The notes below the pieces were generated by a model that saw only the letters and a list, made by a program, of their open reading frames with translations, did no database searches and was not told the origin of the DNA. DNA of 64,000 nucleotides from the NCBI GenBank assembly GCA_945870575.1, contig CAMBSK010000010.1, forward strand, positions 1-64,000. The letters run 5' to 3'. The number at the start of each line of letters is the position of its first letter. The first letter of the stretch is position 1. Position numbers and translations under genes: made by a program. Positions 7,889-16,360 of this stretch are shown in pieces. The DNA is from Bordetella parapertussis. Lineage in GTDB: Bacteria > Pseudomonadota > Gammaproteobacteria > Burkholderiales > Burkholderiaceae_C.

Positions 7889-9268
7889 ATGACTTCATCC
7901 TTTCGCACGCTTACTCTTTCCCCCGACACTCTCAACAATTTGGATCAACTCGGCTACGCCGAGATGACACCTATTCAAGCGGCCAGTCTGCCCTTGGCGT
8001 TGGCCGGACAGGATGTGATTGCGCAAGCCAGCACCGGCAGCGGCAAAACCGCAGCTTTCGGTCTGCCTTTGGTTGAAAAACTCACTGCCAACTTTCATGC
8101 GGTACAGGCTTTGGTGTTGTGCCCGACGCGCGAACTCGCCGATCAGGTCACCACAGAGATTCGCAGGATAGCGCGCGCCACGGCCAATATCAAAGTAGTG
8201 ACGCTTTGCGGCGGTGTGGCCTTGCGCGGCCAAGAGCAAAGCCTGCAACACGGCGCGCATGTGGTGGTCGGCACGCCCGGGCGCATTTTGGATCACTTGA
8301 CGCGCGGCAACTTGCGTTTGGACTCGGTCAAAACTTTGGTGCTCGACGAAGCCGATCGCATGTTGGACATGGGGTTTTTCGATGACATGAAGCAACTCAT
8401 TCAACAGTGTCCGCCCAAGCGGCAAACCTTGTTGTTCTCGGCGACGTACCCCGAAGGCATTGCCAAGTTATCAGCGCAATTCATGCGCGATCCGCAAACC
8501 GTCAAAGTGCAAACCGTGCACGCAGCAGACAAAATCAAACAACTCTTTTACGAGGTGCGCGAAGACGAGCGTTTGCATGCGGTGTCTTTGTTGCTAAACC
8601 ATTTCCGACCCGAATCGTCACTGGCGTTTTGCAATACCAAGCAGCAATGTCGCGAATTACTCGCCGTGTTGCAGGCGCAAGGTTTTGATGCGCTGGCGCT
8701 GTACGGCGAGCTCGAACAACGCGAGCGGGATCAGGTGTTGGTGCAATTCGCCAACCGCAGTTGCTCGGTACTTGTTGCCACCGATGTGGCTTCGCGCGGT
8801 CTTGACATCAGCCAATTGAACGCGGTCATCAATGTGGACGTGACGCCGGATGCGGAAATACATATTCACCGCATTGGCCGTACCGGTCGCGCTGATGCGC
8901 AAGGCTTGGCTTTGACCTTGGCGAGTCTGGATGAAATGGGTGCGGTCGGCCGCATTGAATTGCTGCAAAACATGGAATCGAATTGGGTCAAGTTGGATAC
9001 GCTGACACCCACACCGGGCGGCAGGTTGATGGCTCCTATGCGCACCTTGCAAATCGTCGGCGGGCGCAAAGAAAAAATCCGACCGGGCGATGTGCTGGGT
9101 GCGTTGACCGGCGAAGCAGGCTTTGATGCAGCGCACATCGGCAAGATCAATGTGAACGAATTTTCCACCTATGTGGCGGTGGACAGAGCGATTGCAGTTG
9201 AAGCGGTAGCGCGTTTAGCCAAAGGCCGAATCAAAGGCAAAACGGTGCGCGTGCGGTTGATGGATTGA
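7889..9268 (+). CDS. dbpA: ATP-dependent RNA helicase DbpA
   Basis: DEAD-box helicase (459 aa) that in E. coli binds hairpin 92 of 23S rRNA during 50S assembly. Seen in order are the Q motif (MTPIQAASLP), Walker A ASTGSGKT (about residue 50), PTRELADQV, VLDEADRML (the DEAD box), SAT, and the C-terminal motifs VATDVASRGLD and HRIGRTGRA. The last roughly 75 residues (GGRKEKIRPGDVLGALTGEAGFDAAHIGKI...) are the DbpA-specific RNA-binding domain. Its stop codon is immediately followed by the promoter of the VapBC-like module. Confidence 0.95.
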   Translation: MTSSFRTLTLSPDTLNNLDQLGYAEMTPIQAASLPLALAGQDVIAQASTGSGKTAAFGLPLVEKLTANFHAVQALVLCPTRELADQVTTEIRRIARATANIKVVTLCGGVALRGQEQSLQHGAHVVVGTPGRILDHLTRGNLRLDSVKTLVLDEADRMLDMGFFDDMKQLIQQCPPKRQTLLFSATYPEGIAKLSAQFMRDPQTVKVQTVHAADKIKQLFYEVREDERLHAVSLLLNHFRPESSLAFCNTKQQCRELLAVLQAQGFDALALYGELEQRERDQVLVQFANRSCSVLVATDVASRGLDISQLNAVINVDVTPDAEIHIHRIGRTGRADAQGLALTLASLDEMGAVGRIELLQNMESNWVKLDTLTPTPGGRLMAPMRTLQIVGGRKEKIRPGDVLGALTGEAGFDAAHIGKINVNEFSTYVAVDRAIAVEAVARLAKGRIKGKTVRVRLMD

Positions 9269-9297
9269 TTTACATTACCCGGGTAATGTGATATTCT
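9269..9297 (+). promoter_or_regulatory. Promoter with an 18-bp perfect palindrome (autoregulatory operator) for the VapBC-like module
   Basis: A -35 box TTTACA (9269-9274) begins at the base after the dbpA stop. A 17-base spacer leads to a -10 box TATTCT (9292-9297). The palindrome ACATTACCCGGGTAATGT (9272-9289) overlaps the end of the -35 box and fills most of the spacer. This is the expected position for binding by the AbrB-fold antitoxin or its complex. The predicted transcription start coincides with the ATG at 9304, and no ribosome binding site is present, so the mRNA is probably leaderless. Confidence 0.75.
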
Positions 9298-9303
9298 GAC
9301 TGC

Positions 9304-9570
9304 ATGTCTACCAAGCAATCCAAGCTGACTTCACAAGGCCAAGTTTCTGTGCCTGCCTCGGTGCGCCAATTTCTCAGCCTAAGCCCCGGCGGAGCCATGC
9401 TCTGGGTGCAGGAGGGTGAGCGCATGTGGGTGCAACGTGCGGTGACACACACGACCTCTGATGCTCACCAAGCGCTTTTTGGGAATTCCGCGCCCAAACA
9501 AACCACAGACACGCAAGATACCAAACAAGCCATTCGCAGTTTTATCCAAAAGAAACATGCACGCCATTGA
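9304..9570 (+). CDS. AbrB/MazE-fold antitoxin of a VapBC-like module
   Basis: An 88-aa protein with an N-terminal SpoVT/AbrB swapped-hairpin DNA-binding domain (SKLTSQGQVSVPASVRQFLSLSPGG, then MLWVQEGERMWVQRA). A polar C-terminal tail should wrap the toxin. Its 3' end overlaps the PIN-toxin gene by 14 bases, so the two are translationally coupled. The gene sits behind a palindromic operator and appears to be translated from a leaderless message. The assignment to a type II module rests on domain type and partner. Confidence 0.85.
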   Translation: MSTKQSKLTSQGQVSVPASVRQFLSLSPGGAMLWVQEGERMWVQRAVTHTTSDAHQALFGNSAPKQTTDTQDTKQAIRSFIQKKHARH

Positions 9571-9937
9571 CACCAATGTCTTGGTTCGATTGCTGGTCAG
9601 AGATGACGCCAAGCAGGCCAAAATTGCTGATACTTTCATTGCCAAAGGCGCTTGGGTGTCGCATCTGGTGTTGGTGGAAACTGTGTGGGTGCTTGACGCG
9701 GTTTACCAACGAAGCCCGGATCAACTAGCCGCAGCGCTTGAATTGCTGCTGTCGCATGAAAGCCTGGTGCTACAAGATGCAGATGTGGTCACGGCGGCAT
9801 TGACACATTTCACAGCCAAACCTGCGCTGGGATTTTCCGATTGCATGGTGCTTGAAATTGCGCGCAAAGCTGGTCATACGCCTATGGGCAGCTTTGATAA
9901 ATCCTTGGCAAAACTCAGTGGCGTGCACAAGCTTTAA
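9557..9937 (+). CDS. PIN-domain ribonuclease toxin (VapC-like)
   Basis: A 126-aa PIN-domain protein. All four acidic metal-binding positions are visible: D in AIDTNVLVRLL at the N-terminus, E in LVETVWVLD, D in GFSDCMVLEIA and D in GSFDKSLAK near the C-terminus. PIN toxins are Mg-dependent RNases that often cut initiator tRNA or rRNA. The ATG at 9557 is used rather than the longer open frame from 9461, because homology begins at MHAIDTN. The gene overlaps the antitoxin gene by 14 bases. Confidence 0.88.
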   Translation: MHAIDTNVLVRLLVRDDAKQAKIADTFIAKGAWVSHLVLVETVWVLDAVYQRSPDQLAAALELLLSHESLVLQDADVVTAALTHFTAKPALGFSDCMVLEIARKAGHTPMGSFDKSLAKLSGVHKL

Positions 9938-9948
9938 CGCCACGACTT

Positions 9949-10404
9949 TTACCTATACGGATTGGCAATACTCAGTCTGGCCAAAATCTCTATCTCATAA
10001 GCTTCCATGGCTTTAGCATCTTTGAGCGATGTTTCATGGTCCCAGCCTTGCGCATGCAATGCACCGTGCACCAGCAAATGCGCGTAATGCGCTTTCAATG
10101 ATTTGCCTTGTTCTTTGGCCTCTTGGGCAACCACCGTTGCACACAACACCAAATCTCCCATCACCACCGGTGACTGTTGGTAATCGAAAGTTAGTACGTT
10201 GGTGGCGTAGTCTTTGCGCCGATAACTATGGTTCAAGGAGCGGCCTTCATCTTCATTCACGATGCGCACAGTCAACTCAGCATCTAGGGCCAGCGCATGG
10301 CGCAGGCATCTGCTTACCCAATGGCGCGGCAGTGCAGCGCGGTGTCTGGCCGCATACGATACATCACCAAACTGCAAAGACAAAGACAAGTGTTTGAGCG
10401 CCAT
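9949..10404 (-). CDS. ybeY: Endoribonuclease YbeY (16S rRNA 3' end maturation)
   Basis: A 151-aa zinc-dependent RNase acting in ribosome quality control and 16S rRNA processing. The three-histidine zinc motif HGALHAQGWDHE is near the C-terminus, preceded by the conserved NHSYRRKDYATNVLTFDY region. It lies 3 bases downstream of ybeZ on the same strand, the conserved ybeZ-ybeY pair. It converges with the PIN toxin gene with only 11 bases between them. Confidence 0.96.
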   Translation of the reverse strand: MALKHLSLSLQFGDVSYAARHRAALPRHWVSRCLRHALALDAELTVRIVNEDEGRSLNHSYRRKDYATNVLTFDYQQSPVVMGDLVLCATVVAQEAKEQGKSLKAHYAHLLVHGALHAQGWDHETSLKDAKAMEAYEIEILARLSIANPYR

Positions 10405-10407
10405 GTT

Positions 10408-11337
10408 TCAAACAGTTTTGCGTTGCTTGTCATAGGCGTCGACGATGCGCGCCACCAAAGGATGGCGCACCACATCTTTGCTGGTGAAACGCGTGATGGC
10501 TATGCCTTCAACCCGGCGCAGCACAAGCTCCGCCTCTACCAGTCCGCTGGGGCTGCCTTTGGGCAAATCAATTTGACTGACGTCGCCGGTCACCACCGCT
10601 TTGGCACCAAAGCCGATGCGTGTCAAAAACATTTTCATTTGCTCAGGCGTGGTGTTTTGCGCTTCGTCCAAAATGATGAACGCATTGTTTAAGGTGCGAC
10701 CCCGCATGAAAGCCAGTGGGGCTATTTCCAGCGCGCTGCGCTCAAACGCTTTTTGCACTTTGTCAAAACCCATGAGCTCGTAAAGTGCGTCATACAGCGG
10801 ACGCAAATAGGGGTCTACTTTTTGACCTAAATCGCCTGGCAGAAAGCCCAGCTTTTCACCAGCCTCGACAGCCGGACGCGTCAAGATGATGCGTTGCACC
10901 GCGCTGCGCTCTAGCGCATCCACTGCACTGGCTACCGCCAAATAAGTTTTGCCGGTGCCCGCCGGTCCGATGCCGAAAGTGATGTCGTGGTTGGCGATGT
11001 TCTCTAGGTACAAGGCCTGGGTTGGAGTGCGTGCCCGCACATCGTTGCGACGTGTGGTCATTGAGTGACCGTCATCTCCCATGTGCGAGTCCCCGGCCAG
11101 CATCAACTGCACGTGTTCTTTGGGTATGGGTTTGGCTGCGCGCTCGAACATGGCTTGCAGCACTTCGAGTGCGCGTGTGGCATTGGCCTTGCTGCCGTCA
11201 ATTTTGAATTTTTCGTGGCTGTGCGCAATCTTGACCTGCAAACCAGTTTCTATGGTGCGCAAATGTTCATCTAACGCGCCGCATAAATTTCCCAGACGGG
11301 TGTTGCTGCTCGGACTGAATTGGTGGCGAATAATCAA
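10408..11337 (-). CDS. ybeZ: PhoH-like ATPase YbeZ
   Basis: A 309-aa PhoH-family P-loop ATPase that partners YbeY. Walker A is GPAGTGKTYLA (about residue 120) and Walker B is FIILDEAQNTT. The family N-terminus (MIIRHQFSPSSNTRLGNLCG) is reached only from a TTG codon at 11337, so a TTG start is inferred. No nearby in-frame ATG would keep these residues. The gene usually next upstream in proteobacteria (miaB) is not in this window. Confidence 0.93.
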   Translation of the reverse strand: MIIRHQFSPSSNTRLGNLCGALDEHLRTIETGLQVKIAHSHEKFKIDGSKANATRALEVLQAMFERAAKPIPKEHVQLMLAGDSHMGDDGHSMTTRRNDVRARTPTQALYLENIANHDITFGIGPAGTGKTYLAVASAVDALERSAVQRIILTRPAVEAGEKLGFLPGDLGQKVDPYLRPLYDALYELMGFDKVQKAFERSALEIAPLAFMRGRTLNNAFIILDEAQNTTPEQMKMFLTRIGFGAKAVVTGDVSQIDLPKGSPSGLVEAELVLRRVEGIAITRFTSKDVVRHPLVARIVDAYDKQRKTV

Positions 11338-11532
11338 AGCACCAACCCGCCAAGCGTGAATTCCACAAGCGCGGGACGGGTTTGTCGATGAATCATGATG
11401 TAAGTGAACATAAAGAAAATTTGTCGTTGACGGCTAAGAAATCAAAGCATACCCCATGGCCAAACGCCTGCTCGCGAGCATGAAACCATTCGCGCTGATA
11501 ATCGACGCTGGTCCTCACGCATACAACAACAC

Positions 11533-12108
11533 ATGATAGGCAAACTCAGCGGCACGCTCATTGAAAAAAATCCACCGCAGGTGGTGGTGGATTGCCATGG
11601 CGTGGGCTATGAGATCGATGTGCCCATGAGTACTTTTTATAACTTGCCCGCGGTCGGCGATAAACTCAGTCTGCTCACGCATTTTGTGGTGCGCGAGGAT
11701 GCGCAAATTTTGTATGGCTTTGCCACCGCTGAAGAGCGCGTAGCGTTTCGCCAATTGATCAAGATTTCCGGCGTGGGCCCGCGCATGGCGCTGGGTGTGC
11801 TCAGCGGTTTGAGCGTGGCCGAACTGGCCCAGGCCATCAGTTTGCAGGAAGCCGGGCGTCTGGTGAAAATTCCGGGCGTGGGTAAAAAAACAGCAGAACG
11901 TTTGCTGCTCGAACTCAAAGGCAAGATGGGCAGCGACCTGGGTGTGAATGCCGCACCGCAGGCGCATTCAAGCCAAAACGATATTTTGCAAGCGCTGATG
12001 AGTTTGGGTTACAGCGACAAAGAGGCATCTGCAGCATTGAAACAATTGCCCGCAGACATTGGCGTCAGCGACGGCATCAAGCAGGCCTTGAAGGCCTTGG
12101 CCAGATAA
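11533..12108 (+). CDS. ruvA: Holliday junction branch migration protein RuvA
   Basis: RuvA (191 aa) forms tetramers on four-way junctions and loads the RuvB motor. Domain I ([31 protein letters not shown]), the two helix-hairpin-helix segments ([21 protein letters not shown] and [20 protein letters not shown]) and the C-terminal RuvB-binding domain are all present. ruvB follows after 3 bases. The usual upstream partner ruvC is absent here. A 26-codon ORF (11456-11536) overlaps the ruvA start by ATGA, but I cannot assign it. Confidence 0.96.
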   Translation: MIGKLSGTLIEKNPPQVVVDCHGVGYEIDVPMSTFYNLPAVGDKLSLLTHFVVREDAQILYGFATAEERVAFRQLIKISGVGPRMALGVLSGLSVAELAQAISLQEAGRLVKIPGVGKKTAERLLLELKGKMGSDLGVNAAPQAHSSQNDILQALMSLGYSDKEASAALKQLPADIGVSDGIKQALKALAR

Positions 12109-12111
12109 ACC

Positions 12112-13194
12112 ATGAGCATACAAACCGACAGCTTCGGCGACGACTTCAAACCCGATAACCGCGTGGTGTCGGCGGCGCCGGTCAGCCCCAGAGAAGAAGC
12201 GATTGAGCGTGCACTCAGGCCCAAGTTGTTGCAAGAATATGTGGGCCAGACCAAGGTGCGCGAGCAACTCGAAATTTTCATAGGCGCGGCACGCCAACGC
12301 GATGAAGCACTTGACCATGTGCTGCTGTTCGGTCCGCCTGGTTTGGGCAAAACCACGCTCAGCCACATCATCGCGCAAGAGCTGGGTGTGAACCTGCGTC
12401 AAACCAGCGGCCCCGTGTTGGAAAAACCCAAAGACTTGGCGGCGCTATTGACCAATCTGGAAAAAAACGATGTGTTGTTCATCGATGAAATCCACCGCTT
12501 GTCACCCGTCGTCGAAGAGATTTTGTACCCCGCGCTTGAGGACTACCAGATCGACATCATGATCGGCGAAGGTCCTGCCGCGCGCAGCATCAAACTCGAT
12601 TTGCAGCCGTTCACGCTGGTCGGTGCCACCACGCGCGCCGGTATGTTGACCAACCCGCTGCGGGACCGGTTTGGGATTGTGGCGCGCTTGGAGTTTTATT
12701 CGGCTGAAGAGTTGTTGCGCATCGTCATGCGCAGTGGCGGTTTGCTCAAAGCGCAATTGCATGAAGACGGTGCGTTTGAAATCGCGCGCCGCTCGCGTGG
12801 CACACCACGCATTGCCAACCGCTTGCTGCGCCGGGTGCGCGACTATGCCGAGGTCAAGGCCGATGGCCGCATCAGCAAAGCCGTGGCCGAAGCCGCCTTG
12901 TCTATGCTGGATGTGGATGCACAAGGTTTTGATTTGATGGACCGCAAATTGCTGGAAGCGGTGATTCACCGTTTTGATGGCGGCCCGGTCGGTCTGGACA
13001 ATATCGCGGCCAGCATCGGTGAAGAACGCGACACCATCGAAGATGTGATTGAGCCGTTTTTGATTCAGCAAGGTTTTTTACAACGCACACCGCGCGGGCG
13101 CATTGCCACTTTGGCGGCTTACCGGCACCTCGCTGTGGCCGCCCCAGCAGCTACCCAAAAGGCCGCCGGTTTGTTCGGCACTGAAGCCGAATAA
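12112..13194 (+). CDS. ruvB: Holliday junction branch migration helicase RuvB
   Basis: AAA+ motor (360 aa) driving branch migration with RuvA. Walker A is [12 protein letters not shown] (about residue 68), Walker B is FIDEIHRL and sensor 1 is [19 protein letters not shown]. The C-terminal winged helix (about residues 265-340) ends in [16 protein letters not shown]. It is the second gene of a ruvAB operon and converges on the histidine phosphatase gene 4 bases downstream. Confidence 0.97.
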   Translation: MSIQTDSFGDDFKPDNRVVSAAPVSPREEAIERALRPKLLQEYVGQTKVREQLEIFIGAARQRDEALDHVLLFGPPGLGKTTLSHIIAQELGVNLRQTSGPVLEKPKDLAALLTNLEKNDVLFIDEIHRLSPVVEEILYPALEDYQIDIMIGEGPAARSIKLDLQPFTLVGATTRAGMLTNPLRDRFGIVARLEFYSAEELLRIVMRSGGLLKAQLHEDGAFEIARRSRGTPRIANRLLRRVRDYAEVKADGRISKAVAEAALSMLDVDAQGFDLMDRKLLEAVIHRFDGGPVGLDNIAASIGEERDTIEDVIEPFLIQQGFLQRTPRGRIATLAAYRHLAVAAPAATQKAAGLFGTEAE

Positions 13195-13198
13195 AACA

Positions 13199-13840
13199 TC
13201 AGGTACTGCTTTCCTCGCGTGTATCCAGGTCCAAATGCCGCTCATCCGCCCAGCCTACCAGTTGCAAACCTTGCGGTGTCCATAGAAGTCGGTTGATGGC
13301 GGTATTGCGCAATCCCCAGCTGCGTGCCACTTGTAAATCTTGACCGGTGGCGATGCGATAAAAAATATCCAGCACACCGCCATGAGTCACCAGTGCAATC
13401 TGCTGACCAAGGTGGCGTGCAGCAATGTCGTTCACCATGTGCAGCACACGCGCGTGCAGCATCAACAAACTTTCGCCGCCGTTGGCAGGTGTCCAGTGCG
13501 GGTCACGGTCATGCCAGCGCGTGGCATCTGCGGGATGCGCCTGTTTGATTTCATCCCAGGTCAAACCTTCAAAATCACCATAGTGCCGTTCGCGCAATGG
13601 CAGGATGCGGCTGACTTCAAGCGCATGGTGTGAGGCTATATGTTGGGCAGTGACCAAGGCGCGACTCAGGTCGCTGGCATAAACCGCGTGAATGTCTTCG
13701 TCGGCGAGTGCTTTGGCCACTTGTATGGCTTGCCATTCACCTTGTGCATTCAATGAGATATCTATTTGCCCTTGAATACGGGTAGCTACGTTCCAGTCAG
13801 TTTCGCCGTGGCGTATGGCGAGTATGTGTGTGGTTTCCAT
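13199..13840 (-). CDS. Histidine phosphatase family protein (GpmB/CobC-like)
   Basis: A 213-aa phosphatase of the phosphoglycerate-mutase superfamily. The phosphohistidine RHG motif lies near the N-terminus (ILAIRHGETDWN). Other family residues are seen in LPLRERHYGDFEG (the catalytic acid region) and in the second histidine block VTHGGVLDI. The substrate cannot be told from sequence: a phosphoglycerate-mutase-like or broad small-molecule phosphatase is likely. It is transcribed convergently to ruvB and divergently from the TetR gene. Confidence 0.88.
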   Translation of the reverse strand: METTHILAIRHGETDWNVATRIQGQIDISLNAQGEWQAIQVAKALADEDIHAVYASDLSRALVTAQHIASHHALEVSRILPLRERHYGDFEGLTWDEIKQAHPADATRWHDRDPHWTPANGGESLLMLHARVLHMVNDIAARHLGQQIALVTHGGVLDIFYRIATGQDLQVARSWGLRNTAINRLLWTPQGLQLVGWADERHLDLDTREESST

Positions 13841-13921
13841 GGCAAGAGTGTATGCAATCCGGTTTTCACGCTTGTGACAAAATCATAGGAAATAGCACGA
13901 CCGTTCTTTTTAAAAGGAAAT

Positions 13922-14584
13922 ATGTCAGACACATTCTCTACGCCAAACGGCGCTGACAAGCACTTGGTGCGTCAGCGCTTATTGCAAAAAGGTCAGCAGA
14001 CCAAAGCAGCCATCATTGATACAGCGTTGGGCATGGCCACGCAAATCGGTTTGGAGGGTTTGAGCATTGGCGCAGTGGCAGATGCGATGCAAATGAGCAA
14101 GTCAGGTGTGTTTGCGCATTTCGGCTCGCGTGAAGAGTTGCAAATTTCGGTCATCCGTGAATACCACCAGCGGTTCGAGCATGAAATATTCTTTCCCGCC
14201 ATGGATTTGCCGCGCGGTCTGCCGCGCTTAAAGGCCTTGTTCAACAACTGGATGCAACGCACCAGCGCCGAAATAGATTCAGGCTGCTTGTACATCAGCG
14301 GCGCCGTGGAGTTTGATGACCGTCCCGGTCCGGTGCGGGATGCTCTGGCCAGCTCAGTCAAAACCTGGTTGACAGCCTTACACCGTGCGGTGCTGCAAGC
14401 GCGTGATGAACAGCATTTGTCAAAAGACACAGATGCGACGCAAATGTCGTTTGAAATACATGGATTGATTTTGGCTTTGCATTACGAAGCGCGGTTTTTG
14501 AAATCGGCCAAAAGCCTGTACCGCGCCAAACAGGGTTTTGAACATATTCTGGAGCGCTACGGCGCTTCTGCATTGAAAGCTTGA
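13922..14584 (+). CDS. TetR/AcrR family transcriptional regulator
   Basis: A 220-aa repressor with an N-terminal helix-turn-helix (AAIIDTALGMATQIGLEGLSIGAVADAMQMSKSGVFAHFGSREEL, about residues 30-75). The ligand-binding C-terminal domain resembles the YcdC-like group. It is followed by a DUF2147 gene and an enoyl-CoA hydratase gene on the same strand with short gaps. It may control acyl-CoA metabolism, but no operator was recognised, so that is inference from position only. A poly-A rich AAAGGAAAT ribosome site precedes the ATG. Confidence 0.88.
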   Translation: MSDTFSTPNGADKHLVRQRLLQKGQQTKAAIIDTALGMATQIGLEGLSIGAVADAMQMSKSGVFAHFGSREELQISVIREYHQRFEHEIFFPAMDLPRGLPRLKALFNNWMQRTSAEIDSGCLYISGAVEFDDRPGPVRDALASSVKTWLTALHRAVLQARDEQHLSKDTDATQMSFEIHGLILALHYEARFLKSAKSLYRAKQGFEHILERYGASALKA

Positions 14585-14612
14585 ACATGCTCAAACCAAG
14601 GAGGAATCCCAC

Positions 14613-15053
14613 ATGAAAAAAACCATCAGTATGCTGATTGCCTGGGCCAGCATCAGTGCCTTTGCTCAGATGACACCTGCAGGTCTTTGGCACACGATAG
14701 ACGACGATACCCAATTACCCAAAGGCGAGGTTCGCATCACAGACAACAATGGCGTGTTATCCGGCTTGGTGGTGCGTGCATTGAAAGAAGATCCCAAGGC
14801 CAAAACGGTGTGTGATTTGTGCAAGGATGACCGCAAAGGTCAAAAAATCATAGGCATGGAAATATTGCGCAACCTGACGCGCGAAGGCAAGGACAGCGAC
14901 TATCTGTGGGCAGGCAAGGGAACTATCCTGGACCCGGACAACGGCAAGGTGTATGACGTGAAAATGGTGCCGGTCGACGGCGGTAAACGATTAAGAGTTC
15001 GCGGCTATATCGGTCCTTTTTATCGCACCCAGTTCTGGGAACGGGCTGAGTAA
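14613..15053 (+). CDS. DUF2147 secreted protein
   Basis: A 146-aa protein with a Sec signal peptide (cleavage probably after SAFA, about residue 18) and a DUF2147 domain. The conserved start GLWHTIDDDT, the CDLCKDDRKGQKIIGMEIL block and the C-terminal GKRLRVRGYIGPFYRTQFW are all seen. The family forms a small beta-barrel fold in the periplasm and has no established biochemical role that I can cite. A GGAGG site 6 bases upstream supports the start. Confidence 0.88.
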   Translation: MKKTISMLIAWASISAFAQMTPAGLWHTIDDDTQLPKGEVRITDNNGVLSGLVVRALKEDPKAKTVCDLCKDDRKGQKIIGMEILRNLTREGKDSDYLWAGKGTILDPDNGKVYDVKMVPVDGGKRLRVRGYIGPFYRTQFWERAE

Positions 15054-15086
15054 TTGAACGGCTGAAAAATTTAAACAGGAGTATCA

Positions 15087-15845
15087 ATGACAGCAATTTT
15101 GGAAAGCAAGGAACACGGTGTGTTAACCCTGACCATCAACCGGGTGGATAAAAAAAACGCATTGACAGCTGATATGTATGCAGCATTGGCTGAAGCTTTA
15201 TCTCTGGCGGCGGCTTCAGAAGAGGTGCGCGTGGTTTTGTTGCAAGGTCACGAAACCGTGTTCAGCGCAGGCAATGACATTGCAGATTTTTTACAGCAAC
15301 CGCCAGCCAGTCCTGACTCTGCGGTGTCGCGTTTTTTGCGCGGCATTGCCGTCTTTCCCAAACCTTTGCTGGCTTCGGTATGCGGTCCTGCCGTAGGTGT
15401 GGGCACCACCATGCTGTTGCATTGCGACCTGGTCTATGCCGGAGACAACGCGGCGTTTTCCATGCCGTTTGTCAACCTGGGTTTATGTCCTGAGGCTGGG
15501 TCCAGCCTGCTGGCTGTGCAACTCATGGGTTACCAACGCGCCGCTGAAGCCTTGCTGATGGGAGAGCCTTTCATGATTGAGACGGCTTTGGAATTGGGAC
15601 TGATCAGCCGTGTGTTGCCGCCTGCCGAGGTGAATGCTTATGCGCAGTCCCAGGCGCAAAAAATGGCGCGCAAACCGCTTAGCTCGCTGATAGAAACCAA
15701 GCGCTTGATGAAGTCTGCGCGTACACCTTCCGTGCTTTTGCAAATGGATGAAGAAGCGGTGGTGTTCGGTCGTTTGTTGAAAGAACCGGCTGCTGTCGAA
15801 GCTTTCAGCGCTTTCATTGAAAAGCGCAAACCGGTGTTCAACTGA
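15087..15845 (+). CDS. Enoyl-CoA hydratase/isomerase family protein
   Basis: A 252-aa crotonase-fold enzyme. The oxyanion-hole segments FSAGNDIADF and AVGVGTTMLLHCDLVYA are present, along with an acidic residue in the LCPEAGSSLLA block at the usual active-site position. Crotonases hydrate or isomerise enoyl-CoA thioesters in fatty-acid or amino-acid breakdown. The exact substrate is not readable from sequence. An AGGAG site precedes the ATG by 6 bases. It lies downstream of the TetR and DUF2147 genes in the same orientation. Confidence 0.9.
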   Translation: MTAILESKEHGVLTLTINRVDKKNALTADMYAALAEALSLAAASEEVRVVLLQGHETVFSAGNDIADFLQQPPASPDSAVSRFLRGIAVFPKPLLASVCGPAVGVGTTMLLHCDLVYAGDNAAFSMPFVNLGLCPEAGSSLLAVQLMGYQRAAEALLMGEPFMIETALELGLISRVLPPAEVNAYAQSQAQKMARKPLSSLIETKRLMKSARTPSVLLQMDEEAVVFGRLLKEPAAVEAFSAFIEKRKPVFN

Positions 15846-15897
15846 AATCTACTGAAGACTTGCCACAGGAGGCGCTTCACAGAGATTCCAAAGTGGC

Positions 15898-16326
15898 TCA
15901 GATGTGCTTGCGCGTAATCGGCCTGGGCTTGCCTTGGGCATCAATAGCTACATAAGTCACATTGGCTTCTGTCACCTTTAGGTAAACACCTTGCATGCTG
16001 AAGCGCTCAGCAAACACTTCAACTTTGACAGTGATGGAGGTGTTGCCTATGCGCGTGACGGAGCTGAAAAAACTCAGTATGTCGCCGACCTTGACCGGTT
16101 GCTTGAAAATAAATTCATTGACCGCCACGGTGGCTATGCGGCCGTTGACGTAGCGTGCCGGTAACACCGCGCCGGCCAAGTCGACCTGGGCCATGACCCA
16201 GCCGCCGAAAATATCGCCGTTCTGGTTGCAGTCGGCCGGCATGGGAATAACTTTAAGCACCAGTTCAGCGTCTTGCGGTAACCCCGCCACGGTCTGGCGA
16301 GAATCTTTGTTTGTCGTCACAGGCAC
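15898..16326 (-). CDS. yciA: Acyl-CoA thioesterase, YciA type
   Basis: A 142-aa hotdog-fold thioesterase hydrolysing acyl-CoA to free acid and CoA. The signature GDIFGGWVMAQVDLAGAV carries the catalytic aspartate, and the core strands TVAVNEFIFKQPVKVGDI and ISITVKVEVFAE-like segments follow. It is convergent with the enoyl-CoA hydratase and divergent from the ABC transporter gene, 34 bases away. An AAGGAG ribosome site (read on the minus strand) is not evident, so the start relies on the normal family length. Confidence 0.9.
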   Translation of the reverse strand: MPVTTNKDSRQTVAGLPQDAELVLKVIPMPADCNQNGDIFGGWVMAQVDLAGAVLPARYVNGRIATVAVNEFIFKQPVKVGDILSFFSSVTRIGNTSITVKVEVFAERFSMQGVYLKVTEANVTYVAIDAQGKPRPITRKHI

Positions 16327-16360
16327 AATCCAAGGAGTTGTTTAACTGGTATTGTGCTTT

